14,896 nt of DNA, from contig JBBSLT010000048.1 of NCBI GenBank assembly GCA_038233555.1, positions 1-14,896 of the forward strand, written 5' to 3'. Below, in pieces: positions 5,908-12,831 of the stretch; the stretch's first letter is position 1, and every line of letters starts with the position of its first letter. The position numbers and the translations under genes are program-made. Origin of the DNA: JADDRA01 sp038233555 (lineage in GTDB: Bacteria > Actinomycetota > Acidimicrobiia > Acidimicrobiales > CADCSY01). Under the pieces are notes generated by a model that was given only the letters and a program-made list of their open reading frames with translations, was not told the origin of the DNA and did not search any database.

Positions 5908-6764
5908 AGCTCAAGCGGCGCAATCGCGCCCACCGCTCCGAAGCCCACCGCTCCGAAGAAGCATCGACGCCGGCGGCTGCGTCCGACGAGGTAAGCGGCG
6001 CCCGCCCACGGCGGACCCTACGGGCGACGCGCGTCACCTCGACCGAGGCTGCGGATTCTGAGCAGCACCAGCCGCCGGAAACGTCTCAGACAGAGGAGCC
6101 ACCGACCACTGACGAGGTGCATCACCAGCCGCCTCCCGAAGAGCGGAAGTCCCGCAAGGGGCGGATCCGGGCTCTCTTCGACGAGCAGGTGGCCCAGTCC
6201 CGGGAGGAGGCGCAGCGCAATGCGGCGATGGAGCTTCGCCAGTTCATGGAGCCCGCTCGCCAGCAGCTCCTCCTCAACGTTCCCGGGTCGTCATCACCCG
6301 AGGAAGCCGAGGCCATGCTGGCAGGCCAGGCCGCCGAGGTGATGAACAAGCCCGTCGATGTCAGCCCCGATGCGGTTGTGGATCTGCAAAACCCTTCCTC
6401 CATGAGCGCCTACCCCCCGGCCGAGAAGCTGTCCAACCGAGTGCTGCGCCTGGCCGATCGCCACTGGGCCAAGGACAAGGCGCGCTCCTCTGCCGAGATC
6501 ATGGCCACCCAGGCCGCCCTCAACGAAGAGGAGTTCGCCCGCAGGCCGGCGGGGACCCAACGGTGCCTGGCCCTGCGGGGATCGATTCGCTGTCGTGGGG
6601 TCTTCGCGTACTACGCCCACGACCTCGCCGGCGACTCGCTGGTCGCCTGTCCCACCTGTGGCACCACCCATGCCTGGGACCCGGAGGAAGAGACCTGGAT
6701 GCTCGGCCCGGACGTAGCTCTGCCTGGAGCAACCAAGAAGAGCGCTCTCACCTCCCCCACGTAG
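5904..6764 (+). CDS. Protein with disordered N-terminus and four-cysteine zinc-ribbon-like C-terminus, third gene of the unknown operon
   Basis: A 286-residue soluble protein, family not recognised. Residues 1-85 are low-complexity, charged and proline-rich, with a perfect in-frame tandem copy of AHRSE (residues 9-18). A central part follows (about 86-160: KGRIRALFDEQVAQSREEAQRNAAMELRQF, a likely amphipathic helix or coiled coil, then an acidic stretch). The C-terminal part (about 175-270) carries cysteines 221, 230, 249 and 252 in the pattern C-x8-C-x18-C-x2-C with a terminal CPTCGTTHAW, which suggests a single zinc-binding fold. No signal peptide or membrane helix, so probably cytoplasmic and possibly docked to the two small membrane proteins. 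It starts at ATG 5904, overlapping the previous stop by 4 bp, and is followed by a strong hairpin. Confidence 0.8.
   Translation: MKLKRRNRAHRSEAHRSEEASTPAAASDEVSGARPRRTLRATRVTSTEAADSEQHQPPETSQTEEPPTTDEVHHQPPPEERKSRKGRIRALFDEQVAQSREEAQRNAAMELRQFMEPARQQLLLNVPGSSSPEEAEAMLAGQAAEVMNKPVDVSPDAVVDLQNPSSMSAYPPAEKLSNRVLRLADRHWAKDKARSSAEIMATQAALNEEEFARRPAGTQRCLALRGSIRCRGVFAYYAHDLAGDSLVACPTCGTTHAWDPEEETWMLGPDVALPGATKKSALTSPT
5928..5957 (+). repeat. 15-bp tandem repeat coding AHRSE twice
   Basis: GCCCACCGCTCCGAA repeated exactly twice, in frame, in the disordered N-terminus of the third operon gene. It looks like a recent slippage duplication in a region under little structural constraint. Confidence 0.85.
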
Positions 6765-6783
6765 AACCACCAGGGGCACCAAA

Positions 6784-6817
6784 GACCGAGGGCCGACCGT
6801 CTGGTCGGCCCTCGGTC
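6784..6817 (+). terminator. Perfect 15-bp hairpin after the three-gene operon
   Basis: The left arm is GACCGAGGGCCGACC, the loop GTCT, and the right arm the exact reverse complement. It starts 19 bp after the stop of the third gene and ends about 30 bp before glpX. No T-tract follows, as is common for actinobacterial hairpin terminators. It separates the unknown operon from glpX. Confidence 0.8.
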
Positions 6818-6835
6818 GTGTCCGGCGGCCTGCGA

Positions 6836-6841
6836 TAGTGT
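6836..6841 (+). promoter_or_regulatory. Putative -10 box of glpX (leaderless)
   Basis: TAGTGT matches the actinobacterial TANNNT -10 pattern and ends exactly 6 nt before ATG 6848, so the transcript would begin at or next to the start codon. It sits just after the upstream hairpin. Three other genes in the window share this spacing. Confidence 0.5.
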
Positions 6842-6847
6842 CAGGCG

Positions 6848-7888
6848 ATGACACCGGCCGAGGCCACTGCGAACGAGCCAAGAACGTCCGAGGCGGCATT
6901 CGACGCCGACCGCCTGGGCCTACACCTTCTCACCAGCACCCAGGCGGCAGCCATGGCGTGCGTGCCGTGGGTAGGACGAGGCGACAAGGAGGCGGCCGAC
7001 CAAGCCGCCGTCACCGCCCTGCGGGCCGAGCTGGCGTCGGTTCCCGGTCAGGGCCGGGTGGTGATCGGCGAGGGCGAGAAGGACGACGCCCCCATGTTGT
7101 ACCAGGGCGAGGAGCTCGGTACTGGATCGGGACCCGGCTGGGACCTCGCCGTCGACCCGCTGGAGGGCACCAACTACTGCGCCCGAGGCGCCGAGGGTGC
7201 CATCGCCGTGCTCTCGGTGACCGCCAGAGGATCGATGTGGGGCACGTCGGGCTGGTACATGGACAAGCTGGTGGTGGGCTCGGGCGCCGCCGGGTCCGTC
7301 GACATCGAGGCGCCCGTCGAGGAGAACCTGCGCCAGGTGGCGCAAGCACTGGGCAAGGAGATCGGCGAGCTCGTCACCATCGTCCTCGACAAGCCCCGCC
7401 ACCAGGAGCTCATGGCGAAGATCCGCGCCGCTGGCGCCAAGGTGCTGCAGATCCCCGACGGCGACGTCATGGGATCGCTCCTGGCCCTCGTGCCCGGCGG
7501 TGGCGTCGATATCGCGCTCGGGATCGGTGGTGCCCCCGAAGGGGTGCTCACCGCCACCGCCGCCCGCCTGCTCGGCGGCGAGATGCAGGGCCGGCTGTCG
7601 CCTCAGAGCGACGAGGAGCGCGCCTTGGTGGCCGGCGACGGCGTCGACGTCGACGCCGTGCTCAGCTTGGACGACCTGGTGGCAGGCGACGACTGTGCCT
7701 TCGTGGCCACGGCCGTCACCAACAGCGCCCTGTTGTCGGCGCCGGCACTGACGCCGGCCGGGTGGCGCACCTCCTCGCTCCTCATCACCCCCCGGCACCA
7801 CCCCCTGTTCGTGGAGGCTCTAGTGGCCCCACCGGCGTCGGGGGCCTACGATGCCCACTCCGTGAACCAGCGTCCCGAGGCGAGGTAG
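6848..7888 (+). CDS. glpX: Class II fructose-1,6-bisphosphatase (GlpX; likely also sedoheptulose bisphosphatase)
   Basis: Hydrolyses fructose-1,6-bisphosphate, and in Calvin-cycle organisms often sedoheptulose-1,7-bisphosphate, to regenerate the CO2 acceptor. The protein has 346 residues. Visible motifs are AMACVPWVGRGDKEAAD (35-51), the metal/phosphate motifs GEGEKDDAPM (74-83) and VDPLEGTNY (102-110), the DKPRH motif (181-185), and GIGGAPEGVLTATAARLLGGEMQGRL (225-250). The EGTN form matches the cyanobacterial dual-function F/SBPase (EGTN) rather than the E. coli GlpX form (DGTR), which supports a Calvin-cycle role. It starts at ATG 6848 with a possible leaderless promoter, and ends 2 bp before prk, whose ribosome binding site lies in its last codons; the two form an operon. 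Confidence 0.95.
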   Translation: MTPAEATANEPRTSEAAFDADRLGLHLLTSTQAAAMACVPWVGRGDKEAADQAAVTALRAELASVPGQGRVVIGEGEKDDAPMLYQGEELGTGSGPGWDLAVDPLEGTNYCARGAEGAIAVLSVTARGSMWGTSGWYMDKLVVGSGAAGSVDIEAPVEENLRQVAQALGKEIGELVTIVLDKPRHQELMAKIRAAGAKVLQIPDGDVMGSLLALVPGGGVDIALGIGGAPEGVLTATAARLLGGEMQGRLSPQSDEERALVAGDGVDVDAVLSLDDLVAGDDCAFVATAVTNSALLSAPALTPAGWRTSSLLITPRHHPLFVEALVAPPASGAYDAHSVNQRPEAR

Positions 7889-7890
7889 AC

Positions 7891-8847
7891 ATGCCCGAGA
7901 AGCAGATGGCGATCCAACGAGCGGCCCAGGGCAACGGCAACGGCAACGGCAACGGCCGGCCCACCATGCTGGCCATCGCCGGCGACAGTGCCGCCGGCAA
8001 GACCACCTTGACCAAAGGCCTGGTCTCCGCCCTCGGGTCCGACCGGATCACCGCCATGTGCACCGACGACTACCACCGCTTCGACCGGGACGAGCGCAAG
8101 ACCAAGCCCTTCACGCCGCTGCATCCCGACTGCAACTACCTGGACATCATGGAGCAACACCTCCAGTTGCTCTCCATGGGCCAGCCGATCCTCAAGCCTG
8201 TCTACAACCACGCCGACGGCACCCTCGACCGGCCGGAGCTGGTGGAGCCCCGCGAGTTCGTCGTCGTCGAGGGCCTGTTCCCGCTGTGGAGCAAGCGTTC
8301 CCGGGCCTGCTTCGACGCCACCGTCTACCTCGACCCGCCCGAGGAGATCCGCCGGGCGTGGAAGGTGCAGCGCGACACCGCCAAACGGGGCTACACCGAG
8401 GAGCAGGTGCTGGCCGACCTCGACAAACGTGAGCCGGAGTCCGCCGCCTACATCCGCCCCCAGCGGGCCAACGCCGACATCGTCGTGCAGTTCTCCCCCA
8501 TCCTGTCCCGGGGCGAGACGGCGGAGGACCCCCTCAGCGCCACCCTGCTCCTGCGTCCCACCATCCCCCACCCGGACCTGCACTCGGTGGTGGGCGACGA
8601 CATCGAAGAGGCCATGCACCTCAAGCTCTCGCGTGACGACGACGGCAAGCCGGTCGACGCCCTTCACGTCCACTCCTACGCCTCCGAGGAGGCCACGCTA
8701 AAGGCCGAAGAGGAGCTGTGGAATCTGATGGCCGTGCCCGAAGCCCTCTCAGATAAGCTCGGCCTGATCGACGGCGTGCGTGACGGGCCCCTCGCCATCA
8801 CCCAGCTCGTCTTGCTGTACCACCTCGTCCAGGCCCAGCACGAGTAA
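7891..8847 (+). CDS. prk: Phosphoribulokinase (class II type)
   Basis: Phosphorylates ribulose-5-phosphate to ribulose-1,5-bisphosphate, the RuBisCO substrate. It has 318 residues, with Walker A GDSAAGKTT (31-39), the conserved TDDYHRFDRDERK (58-70), YNHADGTLDRPELVEP (105-120), the VVEGLFPLW strand (125-133) and RPQRANADIVVQ (189-200). The YNH..G.LD.PE.VEP stretch is typical of the cyanobacterial/plant (class II) form rather than the proteobacterial one. The redox cysteine found in the plant and cyanobacterial P-loop is absent (SAAGK), while the second position is kept (Cys57 before the DDYH motif). A NGNGNGNG spacer (residues 14-21) coded by four GGCAAC units lies at the N-terminus. It starts at ATG 7891, 2 bp after glpX. 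Confidence 0.95.
   Translation: MPEKQMAIQRAAQGNGNGNGNGRPTMLAIAGDSAAGKTTLTKGLVSALGSDRITAMCTDDYHRFDRDERKTKPFTPLHPDCNYLDIMEQHLQLLSMGQPILKPVYNHADGTLDRPELVEPREFVVVEGLFPLWSKRSRACFDATVYLDPPEEIRRAWKVQRDTAKRGYTEEQVLADLDKREPESAAYIRPQRANADIVVQFSPILSRGETAEDPLSATLLLRPTIPHPDLHSVVGDDIEEAMHLKLSRDDDGKPVDALHVHSYASEEATLKAEEELWNLMAVPEALSDKLGLIDGVRDGPLAITQLVLLYHLVQAQHE
7930..7953 (+). repeat. Four GGCAAC tandem units in prk
   Basis: Four exact copies of a 6-bp unit coding Gly-Asn pairs in the N-terminal extension of the phosphoribulokinase, before the P-loop. It is probably a flexible linker that can change length by slippage without affecting the frame. Confidence 0.9.
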
Positions 8848-8853
8848 GCATTT

Positions 8854-8881
8854 CGCCGTCGCAACCAGAGGTTGCTCGGCG
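8854..8881 (+). terminator. Hairpin after prk
   Basis: Outer arms CGCCG/CGGCG and inner arms GCAACC/GGTTGC with a 3-nt AGA loop; a small internal loop (TC/T) separates the two stems. It starts 7 bp after the prk stop. Probably the terminator of the glpX-prk operon; there is no T-tract. Confidence 0.6.
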
Positions 8882-8923
8882 AGCTTGGTTGTGCCCGCCG
8901 GGTTCGGTGGCAGGCAATCGTGG

Positions 8924-8929
8924 TAGATC
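8924..8929 (+). promoter_or_regulatory. Putative -10 box of the lipoprotein gene (leaderless)
   Basis: TAGATC, preceded by TGG (extended -10 form TGN), ends 6 nt before ATG 8936. The last base, C, departs from TANNNT, so the match is weaker than the others. The spacing argues for ATG 8936 rather than GTG 8930 as the start. Confidence 0.4.
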
Positions 8930-8935
8930 GTGACC

Positions 8936-9400
8936 ATGGAATCTCGCATTGCCACGCCCACCAAGCTGTTTGCCGCAGTGGTGACCGTGGTCGCCTTGGG
9001 CGCCTGTACGCCCTCCGACGAGGGCACCCAGCCCTCCCCCGACGTCACCACCTTCGAACAGGGTGACTTCGGCGACATCCCCCTGCACCCACGCTCCGAG
9101 GCGCTGTCACCTCCGAACGAGGAAGGCGGCAACGTGGCCCGCTCCTACGTGGTACGCAACACCACGCCCGAAGAGGTGCTGAACTTCTACGAGGTGCAAC
9201 TGGCCGAGTTCGACATCGTCGAAGAGCCCGACTCCATCGGCACCAACACCTTCCGCGGAAGCTGGCAACTCGACCAAGAACGTGTCCTCATCGTCAGCGC
9301 CACCCTGTCCTCCAACCTCGACGGCACCGACGAGCTGGTCGACACCGAAGCGCTCACCCAGTACAGCTTGAGCCTGTCCCCCGGTCCCGGGGAGGCATGA
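8936..9400 (+). CDS. Putative lipoprotein of unknown function
   Basis: A 154-residue protein with a signal peptide ending in a lipobox: a hydrophobic core about 11-23 (LFAAVVTVVALGA) followed by Cys24 in LGAC. A linker rich in Thr, Pro, Ser and acidic residues follows (about 25-50), then a compact domain (about 60-150) with SYVVRNTTPEEVLNFYEVQLAEF, suggesting a small alpha/beta fold anchored to the outside of the membrane. No family recognised. GTG 8930 is an alternative start that adds two residues; ATG is preferred because of the box 6 nt upstream. It stands alone downstream of prk, behind a hairpin, and converges on the PDZ-Lon gene. Confidence 0.8.
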   Translation: MESRIATPTKLFAAVVTVVALGACTPSDEGTQPSPDVTTFEQGDFGDIPLHPRSEALSPPNEEGGNVARSYVVRNTTPEEVLNFYEVQLAEFDIVEEPDSIGTNTFRGSWQLDQERVLIVSATLSSNLDGTDELVDTEALTQYSLSLSPGPGEA

Positions 9401-9410
9401 CAACGCGACG

Positions 9411-9432
9411 TCCGCTAGCTCTCCGCTAGCTC
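9411..9432 (+). repeat. Tandem 11-bp repeat between convergent gene ends
   Basis: TCCGCTAGCTC twice in perfect tandem, between the lipoprotein stop (9400) and the PDZ-Lon stop (9431-9433). Each copy contains the palindrome GCTAGC, so the two copies can pair with each other as a stem (9414-9419 with 9425-9430, 5-nt loop). It may act as a bidirectional terminator. Confidence 0.7.
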
Positions 9433-10411
9433 AGGCCGCCTCTTGGAGAGCGGCGATGGCCTCTTCGACGGTGGCGACGGGGATGACCTCGATGTCGTCG
9501 CCCGCCACCGACTGGGCCAGCGCGACCTCGCCGGCGGGGACGAGGAAGACTGAGGCTCCCGCCTCCCGGGCGGCCACCACCTTGGCGTCGACGCCGCCGA
9601 CCGGGCCCACGTCGCCATCGAGCTCGATGGTCCCGGTGCCGGCGATGGAGCGACCGGCGGCCAGGTCACCGGGGTCGGCCAGGTCGTAGACGGTCAGGGC
9701 GATGAGCAGTCCGGCCGAGGGCCCGCCGATGCCGCCCTGGTCGACGTCCACAGGGAACGGGAGCGACACGTCGAGATCGAGGGTGGTGATGGCGACGCCG
9801 ATCGCAGGCTGGTCGAGCCCCTCGACGGTGCCGAGGCGCAGCCGGATCTCCTGGTCTGTTTCGTCGCGCTGCACGGCCAGGACCACTTCGTCGCCCGGCG
9901 ATCGGGTGCCCAACGCCGAGATCAAGTCGGACGCCACCGCCACCGCCGTGCCATCGACGGCGGTGATCACGTCACCCTCTTCGAGGATGCCCTCGGCCGG
10001 TGAGCCGGGCAGGAGCCCCGCCACCAACGCCCCCTCCCCCGAGATCTCCACCTCCTCCCCCGCCGCCCGCAGGCCGACGGCGGCCGCTACCTCGGCGCTC
10101 TCTCGGAACAGCTCCCGCTGTGCCTCCTCGAACTCGGCGTCGTTCACCCCCTCGGGCACGAGCTCCTCGCGCTGGAAGACCTCCGAGGTTTCGGACAGCC
10201 AGGCCCGGACCAAACCGAAAGCGGTGGGCTCGAACACGCGCACCGTGGTGAGCAGGAGCTCGCCGGACAACGGGTCGGGTGCCCGGCCTAGCTCCACCCG
10301 CTCGGCGACGGAGATGGCCGAGCCAGGGGCGAGGACGAAAAGGGGCAGAGGCACCACGGCGCCGAGCACCAGGAGCACGAGGACGACGCCGGCGGCGATC
10401 CCTCTCTTCAC
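9431..10411 (-). CDS. Membrane-anchored PDZ-Lon-type serine protease (YlbL-like)
   Basis: A 326-residue protein with an N-terminal membrane anchor (about 4-28, GVVLVLLVLGAVVPLPLFVL), a PDZ domain (about 125-195, AGLLPGSPAEGILEEGDVITAVDG) and a Lon (S16) protease domain (about 215-326). The catalytic pair is visible: Ser232 in GGIGGPSAG and Lys277 in GGVDAKVVAA. The family, widespread in actinobacteria and Bacillus (YlbL), is thought to process or degrade proteins outside the membrane; the substrate here is unknown. It starts at ATG 10411, 16 bp after the preceding unknown gene on the same strand, so the run from the CooC-like gene to this one looks like an operon. Confidence 0.9.
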   Translation of the reverse strand: MKRGIAAGVVLVLLVLGAVVPLPLFVLAPGSAISVAERVELGRAPDPLSGELLLTTVRVFEPTAFGLVRAWLSETSEVFQREELVPEGVNDAEFEEAQRELFRESAEVAAAVGLRAAGEEVEISGEGALVAGLLPGSPAEGILEEGDVITAVDGTAVAVASDLISALGTRSPGDEVVLAVQRDETDQEIRLRLGTVEGLDQPAIGVAITTLDLDVSLPFPVDVDQGGIGGPSAGLLIALTVYDLADPGDLAAGRSIAGTGTIELDGDVGPVGGVDAKVVAAREAGASVFLVPAGEVALAQSVAGDDIEVIPVATVEEAIAALQEAA

Positions 10412-10427
10412 CAGCCGGCGGGAGCGG

Positions 10428-10835
10428 TCAATCGATGATCTCGGAGAGGCCGATCGTCCGGCAGGCGTCCACCCACGACGCCAGATTGGAACGAAGCACG
10501 ACGTCCTGGCCCCCAGCCGCCTCGGGATTTAGCACCAGCACCAGCACCGCCGCCTCGGGGCCATCGCGCCAGCGCTCGGGCGGCAGGGACATCATCCCCT
10601 GCCAGTACCCGTGGACGCAGGTCCAGGGAGCCTGGAAGAAGATGCCTCTGGCCCGACCGGGTCGGGTCGGCGGCTCCGCCGGACCACCGAGCATGACCAC
10701 TCGACGCTCGGTGGCCGTGGTCGGCATCGACTCCGACATCTCCGACGGAATCTTGCCTTGCAGGTAGCCCTCACCGACCACCCCCAGCTCGCGCTCGTCG
10801 TCGTCGAGCCACCTGCGGGGGATGATGCCCTTCAT
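10428..10835 (-). CDS. Conserved-looking protein of unknown function between cooC and the PDZ-Lon gene
   Basis: A 135-residue protein with no family I recognise. It has no signal peptide or membrane helix. Visible features are the N-terminal MKGIIPRRWLDDDERELG, an Arg/Pro-rich centre, a possible core FFQAPWTCVHGYWQGMM (67-82) and a hydrophobic strand AVLVLVLNP (96-104). Cys73 and Cys125 and His75 are the only obvious candidates for metal binding. Codon use and G/C third positions fit a real gene. It begins at ATG 10835, 27 bp after the CooC-like gene, and ends 16 bp before the PDZ-Lon gene on the same strand, so it may share their function. Confidence 0.7.
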   Translation of the reverse strand: MKGIIPRRWLDDDERELGVVGEGYLQGKIPSEMSESMPTTATERRVVMLGGPAEPPTRPGRARGIFFQAPWTCVHGYWQGMMSLPPERWRDGPEAAVLVLVLNPEAAGGQDVVLRSNLASWVDACRTIGLSEIID

Positions 10836-10862
10836 GTCGTTCGGCGGAGGTCCGAGGCAGTT

Positions 10863-11621
10863 TCAGCCGACCGGGACGGCGGCGTCGAGGAAGTCGACCA
10901 CGCCCTCGATGGCCTGACGCACCGCCTCGCCGGTGCCGAGCGCCATGCCGATCCCGGCGCGGTCGGCGTCGACCACCGCCGTGTCGTAGGGGATCACCCC
11001 GGCGAGGGGCACGCCGTACTCGGCGCACACCTTCTCGAAGAACTCGACGTCGTCGGGCAGGTTGGCCTTGTTGCCCACCCCGACGGTGCGGGGGATGCCC
11101 AGCTCCTCGGCCAGGGCGATGGTGCGGGCCGCGGTGATGATCGACTTGCGGCTCGGCTCCATGATCACCACGAGGATGTCGGCGTAGGCCAGGGTGCCAC
11201 CGGATCGGCTGAGGTGCTCGAGGCCGGCCTCCATGTCGACCAGGGTGACATCGGCCTGGGACTCGAGCACGTCGCCGAGAAAGCTGCGCACCGAGGCGTG
11301 GCCCCCGCAGGTGCACCCGGCGCCGGCTTCGTTGACCTTGATGGCGGAGATGAGGGTGACGCCGAAGGGGGTGGTCCGGCCGTACTCGTCGATGACCTCC
11401 TCGGCGCTCAGGTCACCCTTGGCCCCCACGATCAGGGCCCGAGGAAGCTGGGGGATCGCCTCGATCTCCTCGAAGGTCAGACCGAGCGACATCCCGAGGT
11501 TCGGGTTGGAGTCGGTGTCGACCGCGACCACCCGTCGTCCTCGCTCCACCAGCGCCCGGGCGATGAGCGACGACGTGGTGGTCTTGCCCACCCCGCCCTT
11601 GCCGACGATGCCAACCTTCAT
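10863..11621 (-). CDS. cooC: CooC-like P-loop ATPase (nickel insertion for CO dehydrogenase)
   Basis: A 252-residue deviant Walker A ATPase of the MinD/SIMIBI class: KGGVGKTT at 8-15, DTDSNPNLG (35-43), DMEAGLEHL (129-137). The C-x-C motif in GCTCGGHAS (Cys103 and Cys105) is the metal site at the dimer interface of CooC, which helps insert nickel into carbon monoxide dehydrogenase. This set of motifs separates it from ParA/MinD partition proteins. CooC-like proteins also occur without CODH nearby, and no CODH, hydrogenase or urease gene lies in the window, so the client is unknown. It starts at ATG 11621 with a strong ribosome binding site (AGGAGGGG, 11630-11637) and heads the run with the unknown and PDZ-Lon genes. 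Confidence 0.88.
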   Translation of the reverse strand: MKVGIVGKGGVGKTTTSSLIARALVERGRRVVAVDTDSNPNLGMSLGLTFEEIEAIPQLPRALIVGAKGDLSAEEVIDEYGRTTPFGVTLISAIKVNEAGAGCTCGGHASVRSFLGDVLESQADVTLVDMEAGLEHLSRSGGTLAYADILVVIMEPSRKSIITAARTIALAEELGIPRTVGVGNKANLPDDVEFFEKVCAEYGVPLAGVIPYDTAVVDADRAGIGMALGTGEAVRQAIEGVVDFLDAAVPVG

Positions 11622-11629
11622 GTTCGACT

Positions 11630-11637
11630 CCCCTCCT
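11630..11637 (-). promoter_or_regulatory. Strong Shine-Dalgarno for the CooC-like gene
   Basis: AGGAGGGG on the minus strand, 8 nt before ATG 11621. It fixes the start of the CooC-like protein at MKVGIVGKGG. Confidence 0.8.
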
Positions 11638-11707
11638 GGCGCGACTGCGACGCCATCAGCCTACGCCCTGAGCTGGACCCTTGGCAGTGCCAGCGGTGAG
11701 TGGTCCG

Positions 11708-12715
11708 CTACGCCGCCGCCTCGGTGTGCTTGCCCAGGCTGGCGGCGCTGTTGGCCTGGCAACGGGCCGAGAGCGCCTGCTGGCCGGCCTCGCGGTTGGA
11801 GGCCTCGCCCTTCCACGCCGCCAACGCCGGGTCCTGGAGGGCCCGACCGTAGGAGAAGGTGAGCACCCAGGGCTGGGGGCCCATGGCGTTCATGGCGTTG
11901 AGGTGGGCGCTGGCCATCTCGGCGCCCTGGCCCCCGGACAGGAAGGCGATGCCGGGCACGGCCGCCGGGACGGTGCGGCGCAGGCAGCGCAGGGTCAGCT
12001 CGGCCACCTCCTCGACGCCGGCCTGGCGGGCGTTGCCCTTGCCCGATACCACCATGTTGGGCTTGAGGATCATCTGGTCGAAGGCAACCCGCTGGCTGGC
12101 GAGGGCGGCGAAGACGACCCGTTGGGTGATCTCGGTGACCTCGAAGCAACGCTCGATGCTGTGATCGCCGTCCATCATCACCTCAGGCTCGACGATGGGG
12201 ACGAGGCCACCCTCTTGGCACAGGGCGGCGTAGCGGGCCAGGGCGTGGGCGTTGGCCTCGATGCACGTGGAGCTGGGAATGCCGTCGCCGATGGTGATGA
12301 CCGCCCGCCATTTGGCGAAGCGGGCTCCAAGCCCGACGTACTCGGCGATGCGCTCGCGTAGGCCGTCGAGACCCTCGGTGATCTTCTCGCCGTCGGTCTT
12401 GGCCAGTTCCTTGGCTCCCATGTCGACCTTGATGCCGGGCAGGATGCCGGCGGCATCGAGGAACTTGGGGAACGGGGTACCGTCGGCGGTCGACTGGCGG
12501 ATGGTCTCGTCGTACATGATGACGCCGCTGACCGCATCGCTCAGCCCGGGGGTGGTGAGCAGGGTGTCGCGATAGGCCCGCCGGTTCTCCTCGGTGGAGT
12601 CGACGTTGATCGAGGCGAACCGCTTGCCGATGGTGGCGGTGCTCTCGTCGGCGGCGAGGACGCCCTTGCCCGGCGCCACCATGGCCTGCGCCGTACTCGT
12701 GAGGTCTGTGCCCAT
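11708..12715 (-). CDS. Class I fructose-bisphosphate aldolase
   Basis: Interconverts fructose-1,6-bisphosphate with dihydroxyacetone phosphate and glyceraldehyde-3-phosphate, and in Calvin-cycle cells also makes sedoheptulose-1,7-bisphosphate. The 335-residue protein belongs to the metal-independent (Schiff-base) class: PGKGVLAADESTATIGKRF (15-33), YDETIRQ (68-74), ARFAKWRAVI (131-140, Lys135), VEPEV (175-179), the Schiff-base lysine in MILKPNM (Lys218) and FLSGGQ (258-263). The length is near the class I norm; the tail ends GKHTEAAA without the aromatic terminus of animal enzymes. It starts at ATG 12715, with an AAGGAG-like site upstream. Its strand matches cooC, 86 bp downstream. Location in a Calvin locus supports a role in CO2 fixation as well as glycolysis. 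Confidence 0.93.
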   Translation of the reverse strand: MGTDLTSTAQAMVAPGKGVLAADESTATIGKRFASINVDSTEENRRAYRDTLLTTPGLSDAVSGVIMYDETIRQSTADGTPFPKFLDAAGILPGIKVDMGAKELAKTDGEKITEGLDGLRERIAEYVGLGARFAKWRAVITIGDGIPSSTCIEANAHALARYAALCQEGGLVPIVEPEVMMDGDHSIERCFEVTEITQRVVFAALASQRVAFDQMILKPNMVVSGKGNARQAGVEEVAELTLRCLRRTVPAAVPGIAFLSGGQGAEMASAHLNAMNAMGPQPWVLTFSYGRALQDPALAAWKGEASNREAGQQALSARCQANSAASLGKHTEAAA

Positions 12716-12819
12716 CAGCTCTGCTGCTCCTTGCTCGACGGTGGTCCGGCGCGAGAGGTTACGCCAGCCCGCCGAGGCCTGCCACCATGGCCGCCGCCCA
12801 GTCCCTCCTACCGGAGTAG

Positions 12820-12825
12820 TAGACT
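12820..12825 (+). promoter_or_regulatory. Putative -10 box of the vapB gene (leaderless)
   Basis: TAGACT ends exactly 6 nt before ATG 12832, and there is no ribosome binding site between them. This fits leaderless transcription of the toxin-antitoxin pair. Confidence 0.5.
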
Positions 12826-12831
12826 TGTTAC

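Noticed and set aside
6838..8847. A 669-codon open frame covering glpX and prk.
   Set aside because: Its first part is a low-complexity Arg/Gly-rich shadow of glpX in another frame; the real kinase starts at 7891. Not a fusion.
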